Assembly: GCA_910579425.1 (NCBI GenBank)
Contig: CAJTVL010000026.1
Location: forward strand, 1-56,173
Length of the DNA: 56,173 bases
Direction: 5' to 3'
Source: an uncultured Lachnospiraceae bacterium
GTDB lineage: Bacteria; Bacillota; Clostridia; Lachnospirales; Lachnospiraceae
This document shows, piece after piece, positions 35,781-46,588 of this stretch. A program made the position numbers and the translations under genes. Every line of letters starts with the position of its first letter. The first letter of the stretch is position 1. The notes beneath the pieces are model-generated. The model ran no database searches and was not told the origin of the DNA. It saw only the letters and a list, made by a program, of their open reading frames with translations.

Positions 35781-38700
35781 TCAATTACCTTTTTTTATTC
35801 CGTAATGCACCGGTTCCTCTGCTACCATAGATTGTGTTGGTTCTGTATCATAAAGATATGTAACCTTATCTGGAGCTTTTAAAACCTCTGGACTAACCAG
35901 TCCGAAATATTTTTCAAAGAACCCTTTCAGTTTTTCAATAACTGTCTGCTTTTTCTTATCACGAGAACCAGAGCCACCACCACCGAAACGAGAAACAGGC
36001 GGCATTAAGCGGTCAACATCTGTTCCAGTTGTTTTGAGAACACCATCACGGAAAGCGTTCTCAACAAACCTTCTGGTTTCCTCCGGCTTCAATCTTTCCT
36101 CTGCAATCAAAGTCTGAATATCCGTCTCACGCTGTTCCTTTACAAATCGTTGCCAATCTGCATTTACATCCGTGCTGGTATTGACAGTAGCAATGAAATT
36201 TTCAATCAGTTCTCTTTTAGACCTGAGTTGTAAACTGGACTTAATTGCCTTATCAATGGCAACAAGGATTTCCTTATCTTCGCAGTTGCCGTCATGATAT
36301 TTCGCAACCAACATCAGAATATAGTCGATGTTGACTTCCACTTGTTTAACAAGTTCCATTTCAAAGACAACATCATCCATGATGCTGTCCTTGCTTCCCG
36401 GCTTCGGCTTAATCTCATCATACACATCATGATATGTACCCGTGTAATCCTGAAAATCAACCGGAGACAAGATTTCATTTCCGGCAAAACGGTCAAAGGC
36501 AGACAGGATGTTTCTCAGGCGGAGAATGTTGCCGAACAGGACAATAAAATCTTTCTTGTTCTGCTCCCCGATAATCGGCTGTCCCAACGGATATTTCTGT
36601 AATAGTTCGGCAATGCGTTCTTCGTAACCTTTCTGCTCACGCCCTTTATCATCAACACAACCATGGTAATAATCCTCGTAGGATTTCAAAAGGACAATGC
36701 CGTTTGCATCCTTATCCCCGAACAGGGCAATTGCATCATTGGTCGCCTCTTCGAGGTCACGGAAACAAACAATGTTACCGAAAGTCTTTACAGAGTTTAA
36801 GATGCGGTTTGTTCTCGAAAACGCCTGTATTAGCCCATGCATTTTCAAATTCTTATCTACCCAAAGGGTATTGAGCGTTGTTGCATCAAATCCAGTCAGG
36901 AACATATTGACTACAATCAGCAAATCGACCTCACGCTTTTTAACTTTGTCGGACAGGTCTTTGTAGTAGTCTTGGAAACCCTTGCTGGAAGTATCAAAGT
37001 TGGTTTTAAAAATCTTGTTGTAATCGCTGATTGCCATATCCAGAAAATCACGGGAAGTCTGGTCAAGCCCATCAGTGTCAAAGCTTTCATCATCCAGTAT
37101 ACCGTCCGCTGTGTCTACTTCGTTTGCAGCGAATGAAAAGATGGCGGCAATAATCAACTCACGGTGCTGTTCTGCAATTTGCTTTTTCAATTCCAGATAA
37201 TACTTTTTGCAGACAGGAATAGAGCTAACTGCGAACATAGAGTTAAAGCCATTCACACGCTGACCTTTCAGGCTATAATAGGAATTGCGCATGGTCTTTT
37301 GGTCGAAGTGTTCCAGAATATACTTCACAACCTCGGAGATACGCTCCTGAGATGCCAACGCTTCCTCTGTATCAATCGCATTAACTTGTTTGTCCTTGTC
37401 GCTGTCTTTCTGCTTGATCGTGTTGATATAGTCGATGCGGAATGGCAGGACATTACTATCGTTGATCGCATCCACGATGGTATAAGTATGGAGTTTTGCG
37501 CCAAATGCCTGTTCTGTTGTTCGCAGTTCGGGATTGCCACCAGTTCCGGCATTGATAGCGAAAATCGGGGTTCCGGTAAAACCGAAAATGTGATAGTTCT
37601 TAAAGTGCTTGATGATATTGGTGTGCATCTGCCCAAACTGGCTACGGTGGCACTCGTCAAACACAAGAACAACATGCTTGTTATAAATCGGATGGCTCTT
37701 ATTCTTTGTGATGAACACATCCAACTTTTGAATAGTGGTTACGATAATTCGGGAAGTATTGTCCTCAAGCTGTCTTTGCAGGACTGCGGTACTCTTGTTG
37801 CCATTGGCAGCACCCTTTTCAAAGCGGTCATATTCTTTGATGGTCTGGTAGTCCAAATCCTTACGGTCAACTACGAACAAAACTTTTTCGATATACGGAA
37901 GCCCTGTCGCAAGCTGTGCTGTCTTAAAGGAAGTCAGGGTCTTGCCGCTTCCTGTGGTATGCCAGATATATCCTCCGGCTTCAATCGTACCAGTTTTTTT
38001 ATAGTTGGTGGACACCTCAATCCTGTTCAGAATACGCTCGGTTGCCACAATCTGATAAGGTCGCATGACAAGCAACAATTCCTCGGATGTAAACACGCAG
38101 TATTTTGTCAGGATATTCAGAATGGTATGCTTTGCAAAAAACGTCTTTGTGAAGTCCACAAGGTCTGCAATAACCTTATTGTTTCCATCTGCCCAATAAG
38201 AAGTAAACTCAAAGCTATTGGAAGTTTTCTTGCTGTGTTTCCTGCCAATCCTGTCATTCTCTTTGATATGGCTTGCTCTGGTGGTGTTGGAATAATACTT
38301 TGTGGATGTGCCGTTGGAGATTACAAAAATCTGCACATATTCATAAAGCCCACAACCAGCCCAAAAGCTATCACGCTGATAGCGGTTAATCTGGTTGAAC
38401 GCTTCCTTGATTGCCACTCCACGGCGTTTCAGCTCCACATGAACCAGCGGCAGACCATTTACAAGAATGGTCACATCATATCGGGCGTCATGTGTTCCGG
38501 TACTTTCCTCATACTGATTGATGACCTGCAAGTGGTTGTTGTGGATATTCTTTTTGTCAATCAGGGAGATGTTCATGGTAGTCCCGTCCTCACGAGTCAG
38601 GTTCTGCACATAATCCTCTTGAATTTTTCGGGTCTTTTCCATGATGCTCTCATTGGCATTGGCAATCTTGCTTTTGAAAAAGCTATCCCATTCCTTATCC

Positions 38701-38927
38701 GTAAACTGATAGTTGTTCAACAATTCCAACTGTCTGCGGAGATTGGCAATAAGCGCATCGGCGTTGTGAATGGTCACATATTCATACCCCTGTTCGCCCA
38801 ACATTGTGATAAATGCCGCTTCCAGAGCTGCTTCACTCTGGTAAGCATCAGAGCGTTTGGTTTGTGGCTCATATTCGGTCACAACCGTGCTTTCGTTGGT
38901 GGAAAGCACGATATTGTAGGTACTCAT
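35781..38927 (-). CDS. hsdR: Type I restriction enzyme, R subunit (HsdR)
   Basis: A 1048-residue motor/nuclease subunit. The N-terminal nuclease domain has a PD-(D/E)xK centre (Asp in YDVTILVN and ELK in PLVHVELKRR, about residue 164). Superfamily-2 translocase motifs follow: Walker A IWHTTGSGKTLTSFK (about 326), VLVFDECHRSQFG (about 424), the motif III region GFTGTPIF, and QAFSRTNR (motif VI). The C-terminal helical region should bind HsdM. Length and motifs fit the EcoR124 (type IC) group. GAGGTGAT precedes the ATG, 4 bases after the HEPN stop. All key residues look intact. Confidence 0.96.
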   Translation of the reverse strand: MSTYNIVLSTNESTVVTEYEPQTKRSDAYQSEAALEAAFITMLGEQGYEYVTIHNADALIANLRRQLELLNNYQFTDKEWDSFFKSKIANANESIMEKTRKIQEDYVQNLTREDGTTMNISLIDKKNIHNNHLQVINQYEESTGTHDARYDVTILVNGLPLVHVELKRRGVAIKEAFNQINRYQRDSFWAGCGLYEYVQIFVISNGTSTKYYSNTTRASHIKENDRIGRKHSKKTSNSFEFTSYWADGNNKVIADLVDFTKTFFAKHTILNILTKYCVFTSEELLLVMRPYQIVATERILNRIEVSTNYKKTGTIEAGGYIWHTTGSGKTLTSFKTAQLATGLPYIEKVLFVVDRKDLDYQTIKEYDRFEKGAANGNKSTAVLQRQLEDNTSRIIVTTIQKLDVFITKNKSHPIYNKHVVLVFDECHRSQFGQMHTNIIKHFKNYHIFGFTGTPIFAINAGTGGNPELRTTEQAFGAKLHTYTIVDAINDSNVLPFRIDYINTIKQKDSDKDKQVNAIDTEEALASQERISEVVKYILEHFDQKTMRNSYYSLKGQRVNGFNSMFAVSSIPVCKKYYLELKKQIAEQHRELIIAAIFSFAANEVDTADGILDDESFDTDGLDQTSRDFLDMAISDYNKIFKTNFDTSSKGFQDYYKDLSDKVKKREVDLLIVVNMFLTGFDATTLNTLWVDKNLKMHGLIQAFSRTNRILNSVKTFGNIVCFRDLEEATNDAIALFGDKDANGIVLLKSYEDYYHGCVDDKGREQKGYEERIAELLQKYPLGQPIIGEQNKKDFIVLFGNILRLRNILSAFDRFAGNEILSPVDFQDYTGTYHDVYDEIKPKPGSKDSIMDDVVFEMELVKQVEVNIDYILMLVAKYHDGNCEDKEILVAIDKAIKSSLQLRSKRELIENFIATVNTSTDVNADWQRFVKEQRETDIQTLIAEERLKPEETRRFVENAFRDGVLKTTGTDVDRLMPPVSRFGGGGSGSRDKKKQTVIEKLKGFFEKYFGLVSPEVLKAPDKVTYLYDTEPTQSMVAEEPVHYGIKKGN

Positions 38928-38931
38928 AACA

Positions 38932-39282
38932 TCACCTCAATTCTTCATCTTTTCCATTTTCTCTAACTAACGATTCATAAACAAATTTTAAAATATGTGC
39001 AAATGCAAACAAAAACACTGGATTCGACGTCATTGCTTTTGCTTCACACATATATCTATACTCAGTAAATGCTTGATCTTGTTCTTTTAGGCATAAGTAG
39101 AATTCTTTTTCCCTATTCTCTATACCAATATTTTTCGATATATACTCCTGCTCATTCTGGGGCAATTTTTCAAACAGTCCCTTTAAACCATGCGTTTTTG
39201 AGAAATCCACACCAAAGCCGTATAGTATAGCTTTCAAAAATAACTCACACGAAAATGCTACATTTGCTAATGTTACAGGCAT
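38932..39282 (-). CDS. HEPN-domain protein between hsdS and hsdR, start disrupted
   Basis: The annotated ATG frame gives 116 residues of a HEPN helical bundle (AFSCELFLKAILYGFG, HGLKGLFEKLP, then AFTEYRYMCEAK). The same frame is open upstream to 39357 and encodes KAKEISPLAAQYFEVSCF, which looks like the true first helix. The only good start there, ATGATG at 39364/39361 overlapping the hsdS-module stop, is one base out of frame; a run of four A at 39355-39358 lies at the break. The catalytic RNase motif Rx4-6H of toxic HEPNs is not seen. Role unknown; possibly RNA-binding or antitoxin-like. Confidence 0.65.
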   Translation of the reverse strand: MPVTLANVAFSCELFLKAILYGFGVDFSKTHGLKGLFEKLPQNEQEYISKNIGIENREKEFYLCLKEQDQAFTEYRYMCEAKAMTSNPVFLFAFAHILKFVYESLVRENGKDEELR

Positions 39283-39360
39283 CCAATTTAAATTTTTTAT
39301 TGTAAAACAAGATACCTCAAAATACTGAGCAGCTAGGGGCGAAATCTCCTTCGCTTTTCA

Positions 39361-39939
39361 TCATATATTCTCTCCTTTGAATGACAACAGTTTATCACGA
39401 TAGTATTCATATTGTTTCGTTCTCGCTTCAATCTCTGCCGGTAAACCGGAAGAAATGTCGTTACAAAGGGTATCAAACCGATCAAGTATTGTAACGATGC
39501 GTTCCTGCTCTGTGATAGAAGGAAGTGGAATAGGTATTCTGTTAAGGTTCTTCTGGTTCAGCTTCGGTTGTGCTCCACCAGAAATATATTGCGAAAGGTC
39601 GGTAGAGTTCAAATAAAACTCGACATATCTTCTCGTTGCGTAGCAGTCAAACTTCAAGACATGAGCGTGGTTGTTTACCCAGCTCTTGCCCGATATGGAG
39701 AACGCAATCGGTGTGGTTCGTGCCACTAGATTGTTTCCATCCTCGGAAACAAGCAGGTAGTCCCCATCAAAGATATAACCACTAACATAATCGACAATGC
39801 CGGACGCGCCGTAGTATGGGTACCCACCAGCTTCGCGATTGCCGCTTGTGATAGGTTTTCTCTTGCTGTCAAAGTTTTCAGAAATCATGTTCAGCGTAAC
39901 AGAAACAAATCCAAAAACATATTGACAAAGAATGATCAA
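39361..39939 (-). CDS. hsdS: Third HsdS target-recognition module, out of frame behind a repeat tract
   Basis: 192 codons encoding a full target-recognition domain (from SENFDSKRKPITSGNREAGG through YPYYGASGIVDYV and SKSWVNNHAHVLKF-like core positions) and a conserved region with LPAEIEARTKQYEYYRDKLL. The frame runs open through the GACA tract, but hsdS enters it one base off. The first codon here is a TTG without a ribosome site, so separate translation is doubtful. Deleting one GACA unit, or adding two, would join it to hsdS as a protein of about 622 residues. I treat it as a phase-dependent C-terminal extension. The half-subunit alternative, as in split HsdS proteins, is less likely. Confidence 0.75.
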   Translation of the reverse strand: MIILCQYVFGFVSVTLNMISENFDSKRKPITSGNREAGGYPYYGASGIVDYVSGYIFDGDYLLVSEDGNNLVARTTPIAFSISGKSWVNNHAHVLKFDCYATRRYVEFYLNSTDLSQYISGGAQPKLNQKNLNRIPIPLPSITEQERIVTILDRFDTLCNDISSGLPAEIEARTKQYEYYRDKLLSFKGENI

Positions 39940-39943
39940 GCCA

Positions 39944-41229
<1,286 letters not shown>

Positions 41230-41233
<4 letters not shown>

Positions 41234-42798
41234 ATTCCCACCTCGATTTCTGCGATAATCTTCGCAATCTCATCACGGAGAACCTGCTCACGAGCCACAA
41301 TTTCCTCAATCTCAGCATTGAGCTTTACAATGTCGATTTTTTCTCTGGTGTCCTCAGCTTCAACATAGGTGGACACTGAGAGATTGTAGTCCTGAGCAAC
41401 AATTTCATCATAAGGCACACAACGGGAAAAGTGGTCAATATCCGCATGGGAAACAAACTCGTCCACAATATGGGCGATATTTCCCTCGGTCAGGCGGTTG
41501 TTGTTGGTTACCTTGACAAACTCACCCGAAGCATCAATAAATAGGGTCTTGTTATCGGACTTACTGCGTTTCAGAACCATAATGCAGGTTGCTATGGAAG
41601 TTCCGTAGAACAGATTACTCGGCAACTGAATGATGCAGTCGATGAAGTTGTTGTCGATCAGATACTGACGAATCTTCTTCTCCGCTCCGCCACGGTACAT
41701 AATACCGGGGAAACAGACGATAGCCGCTGTTCCGTTGGTGGCAAGCCATGCCAGAGAGTGCATGATAAACGCAAGGTCAGCTTTGGACTTCGGTGCAAGC
41801 ACTCCGGCAGGAGAGAAACGAGGGTCGTTTATCAAAACAGGGTTGTCATCGCCCTCCCACTTGATTGAGTAAGGGGGATTTGAAACGATGACCTCAAAGG
41901 GTTCATCATCCCAATGCTGCGGAGACACTAACGTATCTTCATGGGCAATATCAAACTTGTCAAAGTCAATGTCATGCAGGAACATATTGATACGGCAAAG
42001 GTTGTATGTAGTCAGGTTGATTTCCTGACCATAAAAGCCCTGACGGACATTCTCTTTGCCGAGGATTTTCGCCGCTTTCAAAAGCAGGGAACCAGAACCA
42101 CAAGCAGGGTCATATACTTTGTTGACCTCCCTTTTTCCGGCAACTGCCATTCGGGTCAGCAGTTCAGACACTTCCTGCGGAGTAAAAAACTCGCCGCCAC
42201 TTTTTCCGGCGTTGGATGCGTACATACTCATTAAATATTCATAGGCATCACCAAAGGCATCAATGGAATTATCTTTATAATTACCCAATCCCATATTTGC
42301 AACACCCTCTATCAGTTTTACGAGGTTTGCGTTACGCTTGGCAACGGTAGCTCCCAATTTATTGCTGTTAACATCAATATCATCAAACAGTCCTGCAAAG
42401 TTATCTTCACTTTCGCTGCCCTTTGCAGATTCCTCTATATGATTAAAGGCCGCTTCCAATGTCATATTCAGATTTTCGTCATTTGCTGCTTTCTTTCTGA
42501 CATTGCAGAAAAGCTCAGACGGAAGAATGAAGAAACCTTTTGTCTGTACCAAATCCTCACGAGCCTGTTCTGCATCTTCGTCAGGCAGCAGAGAATAATC
42601 AAAACCATCGTTTCCGGATTCAATCTCGCCTTCGTTAATATAGTTAGTCAGGTTTTCAGAAATATAGCGATAGAACATAATACCCAACACATAGGACTTG
42701 AAATCCCATCCATCTACGCTTCCACGCAATTCATCCGCAATCGCCCATATTGCACGGTGCAGTTCGTCACGCTCCTGCTCTTTTCTTACATCAGCCAT
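41230..42798 (-). CDS. hsdM: Type I DNA methyltransferase subunit (HsdM)
   Basis: A 522-residue N6-adenine methyltransferase. An N-terminal helical domain (SYVLGIMFYRYISENLT) precedes the catalytic domain with the SAM motif VYDPACGSGSLLLKA (about residue 230) and the catalytic NPPY in VSNPPYSIKW (about 306). Length fits type IC HsdM. AAGGAG precedes the ATG. The gene overlaps the upstream regulator by 8 bases and the hsdS start by 4, so M and S are made together. All key residues are present. Confidence 0.97.
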
Positions 42799-43015
42799 TT
42801 TTGTTCTCCTTTTCTACTGGAACAAAATCCAGAATATCATCTACTTTGCAGTCCAAAGCAAAACAGATTTTTTCGATACTATCCAATGAAACATACTGGT
42901 CACGCCTTAGTCGGGTTAGAATATTTGCACTAAATCCAGCTTTCTCCGTCAATTCTGTGGTCGGGATGCCTCGATCTATTAGCAAGTGAAATAGTTTTTT
43001 ATATGTTACAGCCAT
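42791..43015 (-). CDS. XRE-type regulator leading the restriction operon
   Basis: A 74-residue helix-turn-helix protein (KLFHLLIDRGIPTTELTEKA, then ANILTRLRRDQYVSLDSIEKIC and ALDCKVDDILDFV), the compact Cro/C1 fold seen in controller proteins of restriction systems. AAGGAGG before the ATG at 43015 fixes the start; the frame opens further upstream without support. It overlaps hsdM by 8 bases. Likely an autorepressor or timer of R-M expression; this is inferred from position. Confidence 0.85.
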   Translation of the reverse strand: MAVTYKKLFHLLIDRGIPTTELTEKAGFSANILTRLRRDQYVSLDSIEKICFALDCKVDDILDFVPVEKENKNG

Positions 43016-43039
43016 ATAGACCTCCTTGCTTGTGAGAAT

Positions 43040-43075
43040 CACTATATGGTAGTATATCACGAAAATGTGAAAAAT
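43040..43075 (-). promoter_or_regulatory. Weak promoter/operator candidate of the restriction operon
   Basis: A TATACT -10 lies about 35 bases upstream of the regulator start, with only a poor -35 (TAGAAT) at 17 bases. GTGATAT and ATAGTGAT half-sites straddle it and could bind the XRE protein. Coordinates are approximate. Confidence 0.3.
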
Positions 43076-43126
43076 TCTATTTATCGTTATAGATATTAGA
43101 CAGGAATTATGAATAATGTGAGAAAT

Positions 43127-43161
43127 AAAAGGCTCTATGCAGCAACTTACATCGAGCCTTT
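43127..43161 (-). terminator. Intrinsic terminator after the acetyltransferase gene
   Basis: Arms AAAGGCTC and GAGCCTTT with an 18-base loop, T-rich on both sides. It lies about 185 bases past the acetyltransferase stop. The rest of the 330-base gap (43016-43345) contains only a short open frame I do not recognise. Confidence 0.55.
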
Positions 43162-43345
43162 CTATCTTTTTCAGTTCCATATAAGCGTGGGTTCGTCATA
43201 TTGGGTGTGGTATCTTTAACTGTTGCCATGTTACATTTCGCGCGCGTTTGCTTACCGGTATAGGTCCATGATAAACGCAAAAATGAGCGGAAACAAGCAC
43301 GCAAACTTCGTATTTTTCTCAACTGACGGTTGTATGGCTGAGATG

Positions 43346-43903
43346 TTAAATCCTTTCCTCCTGATAACGGTACTCCATCAGATAACAGTCTCTCATTTTG
43401 CCCTCGTGCAGTTCATGCTCCGGCAGGCATTTTATAATTCGGAATCCGGCCTTTTGATAACATTTAAGCGCCCTCACATTTTCCTGATGGGGATCCATGA
43501 CGACGGCGTCAGCCTGCTTTTCTTCCCCCAGGAACTTAAGAACAAGCTTTATGTATTCTGTTCCGATCCCTTTGTTCCAATAATCGGGTTCCCCGATGAA
43601 CTGGTCAAGACAGTACACGGTTTCATTCCGATTGTCATACCCATAATGGCCGTAATCTTCGCCGCCCATAGGATAAATCTGTCCATATCCAATGGGGACG
43701 CCGTCATATTCCACTATGACTTTCATTACAGAATCGTTATTTTCCTCAAAGAAATCCTCCCGGATCAATTCTTCCGTATATCGCTTGTCTCTTCCCTCAT
43801 AAAACTCCAACACCCGTGCATCCGTCATCCATTTAAGCAGGGCTGCGGCATCGCCGGGAACCATAGTTCTTATCCTTATTTTATCCTGAGTTATATCTAC
43901 CAT
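43346..43903 (-). CDS. GNAT acetyltransferase, AAC(6')-Ie-like
   Basis: A 185-residue acetyltransferase. The acetyl-CoA loop region IGEPDYWNKGIGTEYIKLVL is followed by MDPHQENVRALKCYQKAGF and the C-terminal LPEHELHEGKMRDCYLMEYR. These segments closely resemble, from memory, the N-acetyltransferase half of AAC(6')-Ie/APH(2'') and AAC(6')-Im, aminoglycoside 6'-N-acetyltransferases. Whether this chromosomal homologue confers resistance cannot be told from sequence. No conserved domain beyond GNAT is present. It lies just outside the restriction island and is not visibly part of an operon. Confidence 0.75.
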   Translation of the reverse strand: MVDITQDKIRIRTMVPGDAAALLKWMTDARVLEFYEGRDKRYTEELIREDFFEENNDSVMKVIVEYDGVPIGYGQIYPMGGEDYGHYGYDNRNETVYCLDQFIGEPDYWNKGIGTEYIKLVLKFLGEEKQADAVVMDPHQENVRALKCYQKAGFRIIKCLPEHELHEGKMRDCYLMEYRYQEERI

Positions 43904-43958
43904 TTATACTCCTCGCTTACCCTTTCCCAATGAAAGCCCTGCTTTCTGCAAACCTTTT

Positions 43959-44831
43959 TTAACGGGAGTCCCCCTCAAAAAACAGAGCGATCGTCCCCGG
44001 GCCGGAATGGGCCCCAATGGTAGGGCCGATATGGCTGATGATAAATTTTCGGATGCCAAAACGCTTTTCCACCTCTGCCTTTACATACTCTGCATCCTCC
44101 AATGCATCCCCATGGCTGATGAACACAATATCGTTATTGCCTTCATGTCCTTTTATCTTCTCTTCCATATAGTCCACCAAGCCATTTAAGGATTTTTTCC
44201 GTCCCCGCACCTTACTGATAGGAATCAGGCATCCCTCGTCATCCACGTGCAAAATGGGCTTGATGGCCGCAATCGTCCCTACGATGGCAGCCGCCCGGCT
44301 CACCCGCCCGCCACGGTAAAGGTGGTTTAGATCGTCTACCGTGAAAACATGGGTGAGGTGGGGAACCAAAGCCCTCAAAAGATCGGCGGTTTCACTCATG
44401 CTCTTTCCCTCTCTCTGCATTTGAAGGGCCTTGTGGACAAAGAGCCCTTCCCCCATGGAGGCACATTTGGAATCCACAACGATGATCTGACAATCCCTGT
44501 TTTCTTCCATCAATTCCTCTGCGGCAAGCACCGCATTCTGGCAGGAGCCGCTCAGCCCTGAGGAAAAGGACAGATAAAGCAGATTTTTGTTTTCTTTAAG
44601 AAATTCTGTGAAATACTCCCTGTACTGCTGCGGATTTACCTGGGATGTGGTGGGCATTTTCCCCTCTTCCCGCATCAAACGATAAAATTCCTTCCAGTCC
44701 AGCTCTTTATCCTTTCCGTAAGAGATACCGTCCATAATGTAATTGAAGTAAATAAGCCCGAGATCATTTTCCCGGATATATTCTGCGGGCAGATCCGCCG
44801 TTGTGTTGGTGATGATCTTATAAGAATCCAT
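43959..44831 (-). CDS. DegV-family fatty-acid-binding protein
   Basis: A 290-residue DegV protein. Members bind a fatty acid and present it to fatty-acid kinase FakA. Family landmarks are ITNTTADLPAEYI at the N-terminus, MPTTSQVNP, the lipid-site residues around YLSFSSGLSGS, and the C-terminal HIGPTIGAHSGPGTIALFF. AAAGGAGGG precedes the ATG at 44831. No fakA is visible, as is usual for the multiple DegV copies in clostridia. Confidence 0.93.
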   Translation of the reverse strand: MDSYKIITNTTADLPAEYIRENDLGLIYFNYIMDGISYGKDKELDWKEFYRLMREEGKMPTTSQVNPQQYREYFTEFLKENKNLLYLSFSSGLSGSCQNAVLAAEELMEENRDCQIIVVDSKCASMGEGLFVHKALQMQREGKSMSETADLLRALVPHLTHVFTVDDLNHLYRGGRVSRAAAIVGTIAAIKPILHVDDEGCLIPISKVRGRKKSLNGLVDYMEEKIKGHEGNNDIVFISHGDALEDAEYVKAEVEKRFGIRKFIISHIGPTIGAHSGPGTIALFFEGDSR

Positions 44832-44931
44832 ATATCCCTCCTTTGGTTCCTTTGTTGACAGTCTATTTAGCATAACATTTTTTTAAATTATTTACAATGG
44901 ATGGAATTTTGGCCCATATCTGCAAAAAAAT

Positions 44932-44961
44932 GCATAAAACCGGCTTCCTTTCCTCATAATA
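44932..44961 (+). promoter_or_regulatory. Sigma-G promoter of the GerA-like gene
   Basis: GCATA (44932-44936), an 18-base spacer and CATAATA (44955-44961) match the forespore sigma-G consensus GnATR-N18-CATnnTA at every fixed position. The start codon is 30 bases downstream. Confidence 0.8.
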
Positions 44962-44990
44962 AGCGTACTAACTTTCAAAGGAGCCTTATT

Positions 44991-46403
44991 ATGAGTAAAA
45001 TGACTACCTCTCTTTCCGAGAATATGAAATACTTAAACAAATATCTGTCGGTGGATACCAGCTTTGATATTATTTACAGAGTGATAAGAATCGGCGGGCG
45101 GGAAGCCTGTATGTATTTGATCGACGGCTTTTGCAAGGATGATCTGATGCAGAAAATGCTTCAGTATTTTATCACCATCAAGGAAGAGGACATGCCAGAC
45201 AACGCCCATGAGATGTCCAAGACCTGTATTCCCTACGTGGAGGTTGACCTGCAGGATGACTGGGACAAGATTGCGTATTTTATTATGTCAGGTGTGTTCG
45301 CCCTTTTTATCGAGGGCTATGATAAATGTCTTTTGATCGACTCCAGGAGCTATCCTGCCAGAGGCGTGGAGGAGCCGGAGAAGGATAAGGTGCTGCGGGG
45401 CTCCAAGGATGGATTTGTGGAAACCGTTGTCTTTAACACCGCGCTGATCCGAAGACGGATCAGAAGCAATCAGCTCTGCATGGAAATGCACCATGCCGGG
45501 AACAGCTCCCAGACGGATATCGTGCTCTGCTACATGAATGACCGGGTAGATCACGCTTTCCTGACCAAGCTCCGGGAGCGTATCGACCATATTCAGGTGG
45601 ACGCCCTTACCATGAACCAGGAAAGCCTGGCGGAATGCCTTTATAAGAAAAAATGGTATAACCCTTTTCCCAAATTCAAATTTACGGAGCGTCCGGATAC
45701 GGCTTCGGCACAGATACTGGAAGGGGATGTGGTGATCCTGGTGGATAATTCTCCCTCCGCCATGATTGCCCCCACCTCTATCTTTGATATTGTGGAGGAA
45801 GCGGACGACTACTACTTCCCGCCCATCACCGGGACTTATCTTCGTCTGTCACGCTTTTTGATCGCCATATTAACTTATTTTATCACGCCCACCTTTTTAC
45901 TTCTGATGCAGAGACCGGAGTGGATCCCCACAGGCTTTGAATTCATCGCGGTAAAAGACCCCACCAACGTCCCTTTAATCTGGCAGTTTCTGATCCTGGA
46001 GCTGGCCATCGACGGCCTTCGGCTGGCGGCGGTAAACACCCCCAACATGCTCAGCACCCCTTTAAGTGTGATGGCCGCCCTGGTGCTGGGGGAATTCTCG
46101 GTCAACAGCGGATGGTTCAACTCGGAAGTCATGCTTTATATGGCCTTCGTCGCCATTGCCAACTACACCCAGGCCAGCTATGAGCTCAGCTATGCCATCA
46201 AGTTTATGCGTATCATAAACCTGATCCTCACGGCACTATTCGGCCTGTGGGGCTATATCGGCGCTGTGGTGCTGCTGATCCTGGCCATCGTCACCAACCG
46301 CACGGTATCGGGAAAGAGCTATATCTACCCGCTCCTTCCTTTCAATTTAAAGCAGCTCTCCAAACGACTCTTCCGATACAGGCTGCCAGGCTCCCGGGAA
46401 TGA
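44991..46403 (+). CDS. Spore germination protein, GerA/SpoVAF family
   Basis: A 470-residue protein of the GerA superfamily: a cytosolic N-terminal domain (about 1-280) and a membrane part of about five helices (about 290-440). Family landmarks are DVVILVDNSPSAMIAPTS, the helix-turn PPITGTYLRLSRF and a loop TPNMLSTPLSVMAALVLGEF. Genes for GerB and GerC partners are absent, which fits SpoVAF, the partner of the SpoVA channel, better than a nutrient-receptor A subunit. AAAGGAG before the ATG fixes the start, and a sigma-G promoter lies upstream, so it should be made in the forespore. Confidence 0.9.
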   Translation: MSKMTTSLSENMKYLNKYLSVDTSFDIIYRVIRIGGREACMYLIDGFCKDDLMQKMLQYFITIKEEDMPDNAHEMSKTCIPYVEVDLQDDWDKIAYFIMSGVFALFIEGYDKCLLIDSRSYPARGVEEPEKDKVLRGSKDGFVETVVFNTALIRRRIRSNQLCMEMHHAGNSSQTDIVLCYMNDRVDHAFLTKLRERIDHIQVDALTMNQESLAECLYKKKWYNPFPKFKFTERPDTASAQILEGDVVILVDNSPSAMIAPTSIFDIVEEADDYYFPPITGTYLRLSRFLIAILTYFITPTFLLLMQRPEWIPTGFEFIAVKDPTNVPLIWQFLILELAIDGLRLAAVNTPNMLSTPLSVMAALVLGEFSVNSGWFNSEVMLYMAFVAIANYTQASYELSYAIKFMRIINLILTALFGLWGYIGAVVLLILAIVTNRTVSGKSYIYPLLPFNLKQLSKRLFRYRLPGSRE

Positions 46404-46436
46404 CGTTGGGGGAACCGGTTTAAGGAGTTAAGGGTC

Positions 46437-46486
46437 AACCGCCTGTCCAACGGTTTTTATATGCCTTTTTTCGTTGGATGGCGGTT
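46437..46486. repeat. Long imperfect inverted repeat after the GerA-like gene
   Basis: Arms AACCGCCTGTCCAACG (46437-46452) and CGTTGGATGGCGGTT (46472-46486) pair except for one bulge. The T-rich loop includes a TTTTT run after the smaller hairpin AACCG/CGGTT. It starts 34 bases past the stop and probably terminates the gene. Confidence 0.5.
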
Positions 46487-46588
46487 GGAGTACATATAGC
46501 AAAAACGTTATTGCCCTGGCTCTCTATCCCAAATTTTCCCTGATGACCTATCATGTTCGTTCTTATTTAATTCTCTAGCAACGCTGTG

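Noticed and set aside
37164..38966. A 600-codon plus-strand open frame
   Set aside because: It lies wholly opposite hsdR, has no ribosome site, and its translation looks like antisense composition; hsdR shows all expected motifs.
43107..43322. A 71-codon minus-strand frame rich in Arg and Lys
   Set aside because: It spans the acetyltransferase terminator, lacks a ribosome site, and matches nothing I recognise; a relic cannot be excluded.
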